From Hybos culiciformis (taxonomy: Eukaryota; Arthropoda; Insecta; Diptera; Hybotidae): 64,000 nt of DNA. The notes under the pieces are model-generated. The model was not told where the DNA came from. It saw only the letters and a list, made by a program, of their open reading frames with translations, and searched no databases. Positions within the stretch are counted from its first letter, which is position 1; every line of letters begins with the position of its first letter. The position numbers were made by a program, and so were the translations under genes. The DNA lies in assembly GCA_964007475.1 (NCBI GenBank), contig OZ023273.1, positions 73,695,842-73,759,841 on the forward strand, written 5' to 3'. This document shows positions 46,713 to 58,771 of this stretch, in pieces.

Positions 46713-47100
46713 GGCGCCGTGACATTTGTCCGCGGGACATTTGTCCGCGATGAAATTTGTATGGAAAACTTCGCGGACAAATGTCTCAAAATGAGCGGAC
46801 AAATGACATTTTGCAAAATGACATTTGTCCGCGATTGAATTTTCAAACTTTAGCGGACAAATGTCATTTTGCAAAATGTCATTTGTTCGCGATTGATTTT
46901 TTAAATTTTTAGCGGACAAATGTCATTTTGCAAAATGTCATTTGTCCGCGATTGAAATTTTAAATTTTTAACGGACAAATGTCATTTTGCAAAATATCAT
47001 TTGTCCGCGATTGATTTTTATCGCGGACAAATGACATTTTGATGTCCGCGATACAAAAAGAAATCGCGGACAAATGTCCCGCGGACCAATGGCCAACCCC
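46713..47100. mobile_element. 388-bp MITE made of CATTTGTCCGCGATT hairpins, with 10-bp TSD
   Basis: Ends GGCGCCGTGACATTTGTCCG and (inverted) GGGGTTGGCCATTGGTCCGC share the CGCGGGACATTTGTCCGCGA core. Flanks CCTACTACAG (46703-46712) and CCTACAACAG (47101-47110) match at 9 of 10 positions. Locus 2 has the single uninterrupted CCTACTACAG at 60334-60343. This shows the hairpin array can move as a unit. Confidence 0.88.
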
Positions 47101-47898
47101 CCTACAACAGGTATGCAAAATAATAAAAAGTTTATCGAATTTTTACGTTAAGTTTTAAATTTTTTTTTTTAGTAATTTGACAATAAATTATAATTTTAAA
47201 ATAAAAATAAATAAAAAAAAGAAAACAACTTGTCGATTACTGAAAGTAAACAAATTGTTAAACAAAATTCGAATGACCATTCCATTACATATAAAAAAAA
47301 AGAAGAAAATTTTGATATAATGAAAATTTAGAAATAATTATATTTATGTAAATGATGATTGCATTCACTTCTCATATATTCTTAATAACAAGTTGTGACG
47401 TCAAATATAAATTATTAAAAATGAAGTAGCATAAAAAAATTTAAAAAAAAGAAACATTAATGTGGGTTCATGTACTCTTATCAAAGAAAAAAAAAACTAA
47501 TTTTCGTAAAAGTAATATTCGTAGGTTCTCTTTAAAATCTCTCATCCATACATAGAAAACTAAATAAATTGTCCTTTTATTGCTCCGGGAAATTTGTCTT
47601 TTTGTTAATGAGAAACTGTATCTTCTTGTAGATAAAAAAGATACGAATGATAAATTTTGTGGAACGAAATGAATGAATATTTCAAAGCAATTATATCTGA
47701 TTTCGCTCACCTTTTTCGCTTAGACGTTTTTACGAGCTTTACAACGAAAACTTGAATAAATAAATTTAAGTATAATAACGATTTTTGTTTAAGATTGTCA
47801 ATTAAGCAAAACTAAATTACCGGTAATAATTTAAATTATTTATTGTGAGCTAAATGTGACATTTTAGAAGTGTCTATAAACGTTAAATTAAATTTTTT

Positions 47899-48054
47899 TC
47901 AAGTTTATACTTCTTTAGCGGCGTTTGATGATTTTTGGTAGAGGGTAAAAATCCGTTTTCATATCGAATTTTTCTCAGAATCGTCATCATTTTTCTCAGA
48001 AAAATTAGAATAAGAATACTTTATTTTTTATTATATTTAAGAATTGGAATCATA
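47899..48054. other. Spacer between locus 1 and the LINE region
   Basis: AT-rich with a repeated TTTTTCTCAGAA word; nothing else is seen. Confidence 0.4.
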
Positions 48055-48125
48055 TGGACAATATGGCTTCGTGGCTAGAACATCAGACTGTAAGTCTGAA
48101 GGTGCCTGGTTCGATTTCCAATGAC
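48055..48125 (+). ncRNA. tRNA-like sequence (Tyr-type anticodon loop), probably a pseudogene or SINE head
   Basis: An A-box-like TGGCTTCGTGG (48064-48074), a perfect 5-bp anticodon stem TCAGA/TCTGA around CTGTAAG (anticodon GTA at 48090-48092) and a B-box-like GGTTCGATTTC (48108-48118) are in tRNA order and spacing. The T-stem does not pair well and no clean 7-bp acceptor stem forms, so a working tRNA is unlikely. An inverted relative of its 5' half lies at 52573-52618. Confidence 0.55.
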
Positions 48126-48312
48126 AAGATTTTTTAATTTCAAATATATGTATATATAGAGCAAAAAAATTACATATTATACCAATAAAAAAATTATGTT
48201 CAAAAAAATTAAAAATTATTATGTTCAAAAAAATTAAAAAAATTAAAAAAAAATGTATTCATTGGGCGAATCGAACCTGAACCTTTACTCTCCCTGAACC
48301 TTTACTGATAGA

Positions 48313-49456
48313 TTGGACACACTCTACAAAAAGCTGAAAGAACTTGTAATGGATAACCAGCAAGAAATCGCTACTGAAATGCACAATCTAAGCACATCTT
48401 TCAATGTAAGTAGTGATAATAATTTAATATCCACATCCCTCACATCCCATGCTAGAAATGACAAAGATATTAATGAAATATCCACATCCCAATCTCCGCC
48501 TACGTTAGCAGATGAATTAAAAGAGTCTTCTATACACACAACAACAACAAAACAGAAGAAAAAGATAAGCAAGACCAAACCAATCATTGACAAAAAGAAG
48601 GATATGGCCTCTATTCGCATATCAAATGCGCCACCTTACGCTAATACGGAATGGATTAAAGTATTTATTAAGAATAATTTTAAAGTTAGTATTAATGATT
48701 GTAAGTCTGTTACTCCGCGAAAAATAACAAAAAAAATCTAACCCATAGGAATTTCAAGATTTCTGCCAGCACCCAAACCTTAACCCTTCTTTTAAATAAG
48801 ATTTCTATAAATAAGTGGAAAAATATGAAAGTGTCACGCTGGTCTGAAAATGTCCCGAATGAAAAACTCCTCAATAAAAAATATAATAAGATTACTCAAA
48901 ATCAACATTCGACGTCCCCTAAATATAGTAATTTTATACAGGCTGAAACAATAAATCCTTATAAACCTCCTATCAAAAATCAATCTCAGCCCACCCCGAT
49001 CATTAATCCTTACAAACCTTCTGTTAATAATCAATTTCAGCCCACCCCGACTCCACCCTCATTTCTCGACCCTGACAATGGCCGTTATGTCTGACAATGG
49101 CCGTGTCTGACAATGGCCGTTATGTTCTGGCACGATTGCGTGACAAAAAATTGTATGACGATATAAGACTTTATCTCGCTTACCTGTATGATAAAGATGA
49201 CTCGTTTAGTATCAATGGAAAGACCACTACTTACGTTAGAACAAGACTGTTAGAAGAAGGCCTCCCTACCGACATTACAGAACTTAGATGTCTATATGAG
49301 AGATACCATGTTGCTATTGGCCTGCCAACCCAACATATTAACTCAGATCTTTCTTCCTATGCTTCGGAGTTGAGAGCCAAAAGAATGGACTATGTTCAAA
49401 GAATAAGAGAAAATGAACAAAGGTTTTTTCGGCCCATCTCCCACTTCCATAAATAA
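48313..49456 (+). pseudogene. LINE ORF1 (nucleic-acid-binding protein) remnant
   Basis: The first part (48313-48741) is polar and ends in SIRISNAPPYANTEWIKVFI. After a frameshift near 48741 it continues RNFKISASTQTLTLLL (from about 48745) to 49094, with two NPYKP(P/S) repeats. A short tandem duplication of CTGACAATGGCCG at 49072-49115 disrupts the frame again before 49097-49456. The FKI-type fold segment followed by KVSRW is like the RRM-type region of Jockey-group ORF1 proteins. I see no CCHC knuckles. Confidence 0.6.
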
Positions 49457-50420
49457 TAATCTTGTCCCGGTTCAAGTAGTAAATGAACCCCAGCATATCT
49501 CCATTTACTACCAAAATGTCAGAGGTCTTCGCACCAAGACGAAAAATATACGTCTTAATTCATCTGCCCTGGATCTTGATTTATATATCCAGACTGAAAC
49601 ATGGCTAACCTCTTCTATCTCTAATTTAGAAATTTTCGACTCAACATATTCTGTCTTTAGGAATGATCGATATGCTATGTCTCACACAGAGCCTAATAGC
49701 GGGAGAGTGCCTAGGGGCGGGGGTGTTTTAGTTGCTATAAAGAATTCTTTTCACGCAACACAAATTGCTTTCTCGAACCACGACCCATTAGAAATAGTTG
49801 GAATTAGTGTAAGAGGGTTTTCTAGTAATTTATTTATAATAAATTGTTATATTCCTCCAGGTCGAAATATTGATCTATATCAGAAATTTGTAACAATTAT
49901 TGAATCCTTTTCTGCAAACTTAGAACCCTCTGATGAACTCTTCATTTTTGGCGATTTTAATCTCTCCAACATTAGCTGGATTCCTCATGATGAAGATAAT
50001 TTCTTAATCCCTTCTGGAGATCTTAATGAACTTGAATGGATATTCATTGATTCACTAAACTCATACTTTCTTCAGCAAATCTCATCCATAAAAAATCAGC
50101 AGGATAAACAACTTGATCTCGTTTTTGTTTCTAACTGGGACAACATTATTCCGATCGAAAGTTCCTGCCCATTAGTTGATATAGACCCTTATCATCCCCC
50201 TCTAAGTTTTTCCTTATGCATTAATACTCCCTCCTGTCCTAAAAATTTGACATGCTCTATGCATTTTAATTTTAATAAAACTAACTTCAATGGACTTAAC
50301 GAATTTTATAATAATATTGACTTCTCTCTATTATTTCTTGAAAATAATATTGAGCAAATATCGTTGAAATTTTATGAAATCTTAGTAGAAGGTTTTAATA
50401 TTTTTACTCCTTTGGAATGA
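49413..50420 (+). pseudogene. LINE ORF2 N-terminal APE-like endonuclease
   Basis: The 335-codon frame carries the endonuclease motifs in order: YYQNVRGLRTK, TETWL, RGGGVLVAIK, IFGDFNLSNISW, LDLVFVS and DPYHPPL. These correspond to the N, E, GDFN, D and H positions of the APE-type fold that nicks the target for reverse transcription. The final motif lacks the usual SDH serine. The frame stops with TGA at 50418, after which the same frame reads on (PWFTRDLKTLRNRKN), so one stop codon separates it from the RT part. Confidence 0.85.
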
Positions 50421-52340
50421 GACAAAGACTGCAATTCCAGTCCGCCTTGGTTTACCCGTGATTTAAAGACATTAAGAAACAGAAAAAACAAGGTATGGCG
50501 CAAGTACCTTAAATCGAAAACTGACAGTGACTACAGTAACTTCATAATTTTATTTAATAACTTTAAAGAACTTTTAAATCAGTCACATGATCGTAATATT
50601 TCAGACATGTCTGTAAAATTGAATCCAATCCTAAATCCTTCTGGAAATTTGTGAATTCAAGAAGAAAATCAGACCAATACCCTTCATTTATGAAATTCTT
50701 TAATTCTTCGAGTGGTGATTCTGGTACAATATGTGAGTTTTTCCGAAACTTCTTCTCTAAATCGTACCCGGACACCGCATTTAATGCTTTAGATTCCAAT
50801 TTCACCCATTTGAATAAAAGTCCCAAAACAACCTTCTCCAATCTTTATTTTGACTACGACCTGGTAAAAAAATACCTGAACCTTCTCGGAAATAATGCGT
50901 CTCCAGGCCCAGATGGTGTCCCAGAAATTATCTTAAAAAATTGTTCCGACGTTCTTGCTCTCCCATTATCCTGCCTCTTCAACCTTTCCTTGTTCTTAGG
51001 TATTTTTCCATCCATCTGGAAAAAGGCATATATCAGACCCATCCATAAAGCCAATGCTAGAAATGATGTCTCTAATTACCGCCCTATCGCAAAGCTTTCC
51101 TCAATCCCAAAACTGTTTGAACTCATAATCTTTGACGAAATTTATCCTCATTGCACAAAATTTCTTGTTGACCAACACGGTTTTATGAAGCATAAATCGA
51201 CCACAACAAACTAAGTTGAATGTACTTCCAAATTTCTAGCTAACATGGAGGAAGGTTTTCAAACAGACGTCGTCTATACTGACTTAAGTAAAACTTTTGA
51301 CATCTTACCACATAGCGTAATTCTTCTTAAAATGAAAGCTTACGGCTTCCCTGAATATTTTCTAAACTTGATACAGTCTTACCTGTCGGGGAGAAGTTAC
51401 AATGTCACTTTCAGAGGCGTTACATCATCTCCGATTTCAGCAAACTCCGGAGTTCCCCAAGGTAGTCACTTAGGCCCATTACTTTTTATCATTTCTGTAA
51501 ATGACGTCATTCCCTTCTAAATCATTGTGACGTGCAGATATATGCAGATGATATGAAATTTTTCAAAAAAATTGTGAATGAATCTGACAGCTCTCTGCTT
51601 CAACATGACCTAGACGTCTTCTATAATTGGTGTCATGTTAATAATCTTAAGCTTAATATTGGCAAATTCCAATTTGTGACTTATTCCCGTCGAGTAAATA
51701 TTCAAACATCTTACTCTTTTAACAACGAACCTTTGGAAAGAGTTCAATCAATTAAAGATCTCGGCATTTACTTTGATGAAAAACTTTCTTTCAAAAATCA
51801 TTACACCTATATCATAAACAAAGCTAATTCAATGTTGGGTTTCGTTAAACGATGGTCGAAAGATTTTCCATATCCCTATACTTTAAAAGCTCTTTTTATG
51901 ACTTTGGTCCGACCCAATCTGGAATATGCCAGCCAAGTCTGGTCTCCGTTCTATCAAGTTCACATTGATAGAATTGAATCCATTTAGAAAAAAGGTCTGA
52001 CCCACTTGTTCTTCCATCTTATCAGAACAGACTTAATTTGATTAATTTGACTTGATTAGAAAAAAGGCGAGAGGTGGCTGATCTCATTTTCCTAATTGAA
52101 ATTATTAACAATAATATAGTATCCAAATATATTTCCAATAACATTCATTTTACTACAAATTTTAGATTGCGCTCCCCAAATTTCTTTGTTACTTTTCCCC
52201 ATAGAACTAATTATTGTAAATTTGAACCTGTCAATCGAATGTTGATTTTGGGTAATAGATACAAAGATTTGATTGACCTTTCGTTATCAAAACAAATTCA
52301 AAAAACTCGATTATTTAACCACATTGACTTTCGCTTATAA
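50421..52340 (+). pseudogene. LINE ORF2 reverse transcriptase, broken
   Basis: RT blocks are readable across several frames: KAYIRPIHKA with NYRPIAKLS (51020-51100), VVYTDLSKTFDILPH (51270-51310), SGVPQGSHLGPLLFI (51445-51490) and the catalytic QIYADDMKFF (51535-51565). The tail (YASQVWSPFYQVHIDRIESI; EPVNRMLILGNRYKDLIDLS) ends at 52340. Breaks include a frameshift near 50645, an in-frame TAA at 51212, a frameshift near 51520 and a deletion with a TAG near 51986. Confidence 0.85.
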
Positions 52341-52572
52341 TATTTTATTTGTTACGAATAGAATTATTGTTTGTAATTTAATTCTTGCTAAGATAATAAT
52401 TTTTTTGTTTTTTTAGTATAATAAATATTAAAAATAAATTCTTTCATTTATTATGTAAGTTAATTTTTGCTTAGATATTGTATATTTTTTGTAAACTGTA
52501 GATTTAAGCTTTTTTGTAAACTGTTTGTATTAAGCAGATATGAAATAAATAAATAAATAAATAAATAAATCA

Positions 52573-52618
52573 TAGTCTGATGTTCTAGCCACTAAACCAT
52601 ATAGTCCATATGATTTTG
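52573..52618 (-). other. Inverted half of the tRNA-like sequence next to the LINE tail
   Basis: Directly after the (AAAT)n tail, the minus strand reads AATCATATGGACTATATGG then TTTAGTGGCTAGAACATCAG. This matches 48050-48088 in opposite orientation. Confidence 0.65.
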
Positions 52619-52639
52619 GTTTTCAAAAATATAATAAAA

Positions 52640-52995
52640 AAATTTTAATTTATGACATTTTATTATAAGTTATAATGTGCAGTGCAATTTTTCCCTCTTT
52701 TTTATTATCTAATATGCTTGTAAACTACTGTTTTAGATTTTAAGATTTTTAAAGTAGAATAAAACTCGCACATTTTTTTATGATATTTTGTTATAAGTTG
52801 CAATGTGCAGTCCGATTTTTTTCCCTTTTTTTTTATTATCTAATATCGAATGTTTGTTAACTTCTGTTTTAGATTTTAAGATTTTTAAAGTAGAATAAAA
52901 CTCGCACATCTTTTAATGATATTTTATTATAAGCTGCAATGTGCAGGCGAATTTTATCCCTTTTTTATTTCGAACGGTTGTCTTCTGTTTTAGGA
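52640..52995. repeat. Tandem repeat, unit about 125 bp, almost three copies
   Basis: ATTTTATTATAAGTTATAAT, GTGCAG, a TTTTTTATTATCTAATAT stretch, CTGTTTTAGATTTTAAGATT and AATAAAACTCGCACAT recur in the same order starting near 52660, 52785 and 52915. The last copy is shorter. No function seen. Confidence 0.75.
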
Positions 52996-53278
52996 AATAT
53001 ATTTTTTTTCATTATACACTTAATATTGGTAATCAGGATGAATATTATTGAAAAATAAAAAATTTTTTTTAATAGGAAACAAAATTTTTTTGCATTATAT
53101 CTATACTTAATATTGGTAATCTGGATGAACATTTTTTTCATAATAATTAGTTTTTTTGAGATATTTAAACAAACCAAAATGTTTTTATCAGTCACTAATA
53201 TATAATTTTTTTTAATTTTCTGTATACATATTCTATATACATATTCCATATACAGATTCTATATACATATTTTATTTT

Positions 53279-55469
53279 TGACATTTGTCCGCTAAAAATT
53301 TGAAAAATCAATCGCGGAAAAATGACATTTTGCAAAATGACATTTGTCCGCTAAAGTTTGAAAATTCAATCGCGGACAAATGTCATTTTTGATAATGTCA
53401 TTTGTCCGCGCATTTTGAGACATTTGTCCGCGGCGGACAAATGTCATTTTACAATCGTGGACAAATGTCATTTTGTAAAATGACATTTGTCCGCAAAGTT
53501 TTCCATACAAATTTCATCACGGACAAATGTCACGGCGCCGTTTTGTTCTATTGTTTTTACAATATTTAAGCAATATTTTATTATAAAAATTAAATTTACT
53601 GACTTATTTCAGTATTATATTTTTTGTATGTATATAATATGTAGTATTTTGGTTTTATTAAACATAATTATTTTGTACATGTATAAAGTACATATTGCAT
53701 ATTTAAATTTATGTGCAGATTTCTTTCAATGAAAATGTGCAGTTTATTATTTGTTGTTTATTATGATTGTAGCTTGAAGTTGAGGTGCTGTTTTTTGCAT
53801 GAAAAAGGTATACACCACACGGTATGAAATTTTCATGATTATTTATATGAACTTCATAATTTTTTGGATTACTTTTTTTTTGTTAAACAATAAAAATTGG
53901 TATCTGCATGGATATTGTATGAAATACAACTCAATCATTTACATTTTGTATGGTTTTTATTTCGGAAACATAATTTTTGGATGATCTTTTTTTTTGTTAA
54001 ACAATAAAAATTGGTATGAAAAAAATAAAAATAGAAAATTTTAATTAGATAAAATTATTTTATTTTAAGGAAAATATTAGAAATATAAAAACATAGAAAT
54101 GTAGCTTAGCTATACAAAATAAAAGTCAAATTTCCTGTAAGAAAATTTCCTCTATGTATGGTATAGGCAAAATTATCTAAAAAAAAATTAATTTAATATT
54201 GGGCATAACATATTTAAAAAAATTGACTATAATTTTTATTTAGTGTTAATTTAGTATTAAGTATTTAGTATTAATTTTCCTTTTATAAAAGAAAAGCTCA
54301 TGAATATAATAGGTAAAAAAAATTACATGGATTTAAATTATTTTTCATTACAACAGTGATTCTTAATCGGTGTTCCGCGAAATTTTAATTTTAATTGTAT
54401 TGAAAATTAGAGTGATTGTGTTCCGCGTCGTTGAAAAGGTTAATAACCACTGCATTAAAAGTTAATTAGGAAAAGAAAAATAAAATTTTATTTAATTTTA
54501 TTAAATTTATTTCAAATTTTATTTCGATTCTGGAAAAGCTTTGATTGTAAAATTGGGCTTAAAATCTTTTATTTTTAAAAAAGAAATTTGAAGTATTTCT
54601 AAGGGGTATGAATATTTATAAACAAAACACTGTTTATAAATCTATCAAATGCATTATAAATAAAAAAAAAGAAAAGTGATGTTATTTGAGAACCAAAAAA
54701 AATTTTTTTTGTTGAAGTTAAGCTTCAGTTATGTAAGGGGGTTTAGTGACCTTAAAATATTTTATTACGGTCGGTCAGTTTTTTTTTTAATTTTATATTT
54801 TTATTCAGATTAAACAAGGTGAAAAGTTTTCACTTCACCAAAACTTTTATAAGCTTAAGAAAATTATTTTATTATTTTTTGATTTTTATTTATGAATTTT
54901 TTTTCTTTTATAATAAAAAAAGATATTTAAGAAATATTTTTTTGAAAATTATATATTTCTTCGGATTTTCTACAAAAAAAAAATTTGATTCCTACGTCAT
55001 GACTTGTATTCTGTAGGCTAACTTTGTTAGTATTATAAAAATGAAAGTTAATTAAATAAATTTTGAAGTTGTGGAAGATGTCAAGTGACATCTCCTGACC
55101 GATCATTAGTCTGTTTTACTCGAATCCTATCCCAACCGGGTACCGCACGTTTTGGTTGGGATAAGGAACGACCAACGAAGTCCGTTCACTTATGGCTGTG
55201 CTCCTCTGTCACTGTCAATGGACACAAAATCATGATTGCCCAGTGATTTTGAATTCATTGCAGTGGCACGTGAGACAGTCATAATACCACAACGTAGTAT
55301 GGATCCGCCCATACGAGTATCCATGTGGTGACCGGTATCGTCTTAGCTTTTAATTCTTGATAGGACCAAGAATCCTCCTCCAAGATCGGGGGGTTTTGGG
55401 TTGAAGATTACGACTGGCGTTGGAACGCTTCATTCTATTATTAACCATGGCTGGAGTTGTGATCCTAGG
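53279..55469 (+). repeat. Left part of segmental duplicate, locus 2 (hairpin array, repeat copy D, GC-richer segment)
   Basis: 53279-53540 is a hairpin array ending in the GGCGCCGTGACA terminus. 53541-53690 matches 34229-34371. Copy D of the AT-rich repeat runs to about 55078, and the GC-richer segment to 55469. The LINE fragment of locus 1 is absent: a short CATGTATAAAGTACATATTG joint occupies its place. There is no host gene. Confidence 0.85.
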
Positions 55470-55853
55470 CAATAGCGGACTGGGCCGGCGGGACAACTGG
55501 CAAATTCCCGGTAGGCCGGTCTAAAGAGTCCAATGAAAGGCTGGTGAAAACAACCAAAAAGTAACTGCCACAGTTTATTTTTTTTAAATTGATATAAAAA
55601 ATATTCTATAGTAGCCTTTGATTTTATAGTCATCTCTTTTGCAGTAATATTATTATAAAGCCCAGCTCATTGTTAAGTTTGGTTGGAATTTTTAATAATT
55701 AATAAAATTAATAAATATTTTAAAAAAGTTATATTTGTACTTAATATAGAATAATAATAACATAAAACATAATTTAAAGGGTAAGTACAGTTTATTTGTT
55801 GTGTATATGATTTTTTTTAATGTTGAAAAAATTTTAACATCGTATAGGTAGAA

Positions 55854-58771
55854 ATGAAAAAAGTATTTAAAGGAGGAGCAGAAAAACAAAGAGAAAAACG
55901 GAAGAAATTAATGCAAGATGCAGCTAGGAAAAATTTTAAATTAACTGAGATGTTTAAAAAGGCTAGAAATGAATCCGATGAAGTAATTATTGAACATGGG
56001 TAAACTAGTATATCTACCACAGACCATGCAGAGAGTAGTGAACAAACGAGCCCTGTCAGTCTTGTGTCTCCATGTAATGAAAAGAATTCAGTTTTAAATA
56101 ATAACAATGAAACTGTTCTGGATCCGGACTATATACGAAACTTCGAATTTCTTTCAGTTGATAACTTTTTAAAGCCAAAAATTCAAAATCTTGACGATTT
56201 TTTAAAAAAACATCCTTGTCAGCCATCTGCCGTTGTGCAAAATCTACCATTCAAACCAAATTTTATATTTTTTAGACAGGATGGTGTTAATAGAAGATGG
56301 CTTTCATATTGTTTCGAAAAAAATTCTCTGTTTTGTTGTGTTTGTTTGGCATATAGTGATAGGTGTGATAGTGTTTTCGTTAATGGCGGCATGAAAGATT
56401 GGCGTCACACTACGAGTTGGAGAACATGAGAAAAGTAAGTTTCATTTAGAATGTGTAGAAAGTCATATGATGAAAGTTAAAAACAAAAATATATATAATT
56501 TAATGTGGTCAAATAATTCAAATGTACGAAGAAAAAAACGCGTGTTAATAGTGTGGTTCAATTAATTGAAAAACGTGCATTGGCTTTTCGTTCTCAGAGA
56601 TCTGAATTTGCCTACACAATTTCTTTAGAAAACGACGAAAAAGATCATGACAACTTTTTGGAAATTATATTACTACTAGCTAAATATGATCCTGTTTTAA
56701 AATTGCATTTATCTCATGTCATAAGTAGCAGTAAAAAACGAAAGGAAAATACTGCTTACAGAAGTAGAGGCAGTTTAATAAATTTATTATCAAAATCAAC
56801 AGTCAACCATATAATTTCAGCAATTAAAAAGTTAATTCAAAACCAAATAATATCAGAGATTCACAAAGCTGGTTTTTTTCCTTGCAAATAGATACTCATT
56901 ATAAAGAATTGTATTGGTAATTCTACAGATGGAGCTGCAAATATGCGGGGTGAATATAATGGATTCACAGCTTGGCTAACTCAAGCGGCACCAGATCAAA
57001 TACATGTATGGTGTTATGCCCATGTTTTAAATCTTGTTATAATAGATTCCACCAGTGTCGTACTAGAAGGTACCTCTCTGTTTCAATTACTTAATTCTTG
57101 TGCAATATTTTTAAGAGAATCCTATCAGCGCATGGATACATGGAAGAATACAAGCGATAGAAGAAGGTTCAAGCGACTTAACGTAATTGGTGACACGAGA
57201 TGGACAGCAAAAGAAGCAACTCTTAGGAAAATATTTGGCGGATTTGGTGAATCAGCAAATTCGTTATATACAGATTTGTTAATTGCACTAGATTCTATGG
57301 CAACAAATACGAAATTTAATGCCCAAATTAGGCAAGGTGCTTTAAGTCTCATTACATCACTTTTAAAATTTAAAACAATATTAACGGCACATATATATTT
57401 AAAAATATTTCAATACACAGGACCATTATCAAAGTATCTGCAAACCAGCAATTTAAATTATCTCACAGCTCACAAAATGGTTACTAGTTCATTAAGTCAA
57501 CTCACAAACATATCTCGTTATTTTATTAACGTTCTTGAAATTTCAAAATTATTTACTAGCGGAGCAAATACATTACTCGCTGAAGAGAATTGTGAATTAT
57601 TCGTAGAAGAAAATCTGTCAGAAGAAAGGATCCGAAAACGAAAACTAATGCCAGGTGAAATAAATAATGAACATGTTTTCTCTAATTCTACTGAAAAATA
57701 CAGACTTCAAGTCTTCAATGTAATAATGGATACCACTGTAAATTCAATGAAGCGAAGATATGCAAATCCACTTCATGAAAAATTGCTAACCGACATTTCT
57801 GTATTGGATCCTAAATATTTCCAAACAAAACAAATACCAGAAATTGTACGGAGCATTTAATACCTTGTTCGCATTATAATTTAAATTCCCTTTATATTCT
57901 GGAAAACAAATTGCCGTTCGCATTACAAAATTTGATGAGAACTGGAATTTGATGATGTAAAAAAAAAATTGAGAAACAGAAAAAGTTTTTGTTGTTGAAA
58001 ATTTTGACTTTTTATCTCGCTTTTTATCAATTTTTTTTGTTTTTTTTTTATTTTGACTCGAATTTGACAAGAAAATTGTTGCCAACTATAACAAAATTTC
58101 AAAAAATGAGTGAAAATAACTATAAATGTAGAATTCTAACCCTGACAAACTAGAATATGAAAGTTGAATATACATATTCCGGAATATTTTTTTATATGAA
58201 AAATCCAGTTCATATTCCTGAAATATTCCGGATAACAGCATATTCCACTAATATTCTCCTAATGCGAACACCATATAAGTGCACTTATTATAAAATTTTA
58301 CGAATCAGCAACAGCAGCTGCATTAAGAGAAGAATTAAAAGATTTTATTTCAAAATGGGACAGTTTAAAATTGGCAATACAAGAAGAGTTAGAGGAAGCT
58401 GATGGTGCTGAATATGATAGACTTGACTGTGAAGATGAATGTTCTGGACAAGGATCGTGCTGCAAAATTGTATGGTATGCTGTTTTAATCTTTTGTCCAA
58501 ATATAATTTGCACAGTATAGCATATAGCAATATTTATGTTGCATACAAATTTGTTTTGACATTGTCCTCAACGCAGGTGGAATGTGAACGAAGTTTTTCA
58601 AAATTAAAAATAATCAAAAATCGATTAAGAATCTCAATGAGTCAGGAGAATTTGGAAGCTTCGATGTTGATGTCGATTGAAAAAGACATTATGCTAAATT
58701 TAAATACAGATTTTATAATTAATGAAATTTGTAAAAATTCTCCAGGAATAAAAACATATTTAGAAGGTTAA
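55854..58771 (+). pseudogene. hAT transposase (ZMYM1-like) remnant, locus 2
   Basis: It starts MKKVFKGGAEKQREKRKK, a basic N-terminus. An in-frame TAA near 55999 follows (also in locus 1), then the same frame continues to the TTF-type zinc finger (RRWLSYCFEKNS, CCVCLAYSDRC, GGMKDWRH). A 5-bp loss near 56413 shifts the frame. The DUF4371 part is at 56553-56891. The ancestral internal deletion follows, then DGAANMRGEYNGFT and CYAHVLNLVI at 56940-57860. The nested MITE interrupts the frame, and the STQVECERSFSKLK dimerisation motif is at 58570-58630 with the stop at 58769. Confidence 0.85.
57861..58275. mobile_element. 415-bp MITE inserted in the locus-2 hAT, TSD TAA
   Basis: Locus 1 shows the empty site (GAGCATTTAAGTGCAC, around 43915). 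Here TACCTTGTTCGCATTA ... TAATGCGAACACCATA is inserted, with TAA on both sides. A 3-bp TWA duplication fits PIF/Harbinger. The interior repeats GGAATAT words. Confidence 0.85.

Larger units (their letters stand above)
45397..47898. repeat. Right part of segmental duplicate, locus 1 (pairs with 59020-61128)
   Basis: Colinear with locus 2 at high identity except for the 388-bp MITE at 46713-47100 and small indels. It holds an endonuclease fragment (45611-45778), the GC-rich module (45840-46110), long T-runs (46110-46200) and about 750 bp of AT-rich DNA without a recognisable gene. Confidence 0.85.
48313..52570 (+). mobile_element. Near full-length but dead Jockey/CR1-like LINE
   Basis: In order: ORF1 (48313-49456), ORF2 with endonuclease (49413-50420) and reverse transcriptase (50420-52340), a 3' UTR with TAAACTGTTTGTATTAAGCA, and an (AAAT)n tail ending at about 52570. 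The ORF1/ORF2 overlap near 49413-49456 is typical of these elements. Several frameshifts and stops inactivate it. Two 5'-truncated relatives lie at 34372-35026 and 39542-40197; they retain a stretch (about 36 bp near 51986) that this copy has lost. Confidence 0.85.

Noticed and set aside
46713..47100. Helitron insertion
   Set aside because: A 10-bp TSD and inverted termini exclude the AT-target, no-TSD pattern of Helitrons.
48055..48125. Functional tRNA-Tyr gene
   Set aside because: Anticodon arm and A/B boxes are present, but the T-stem mispairs and no clean acceptor stem can be drawn.
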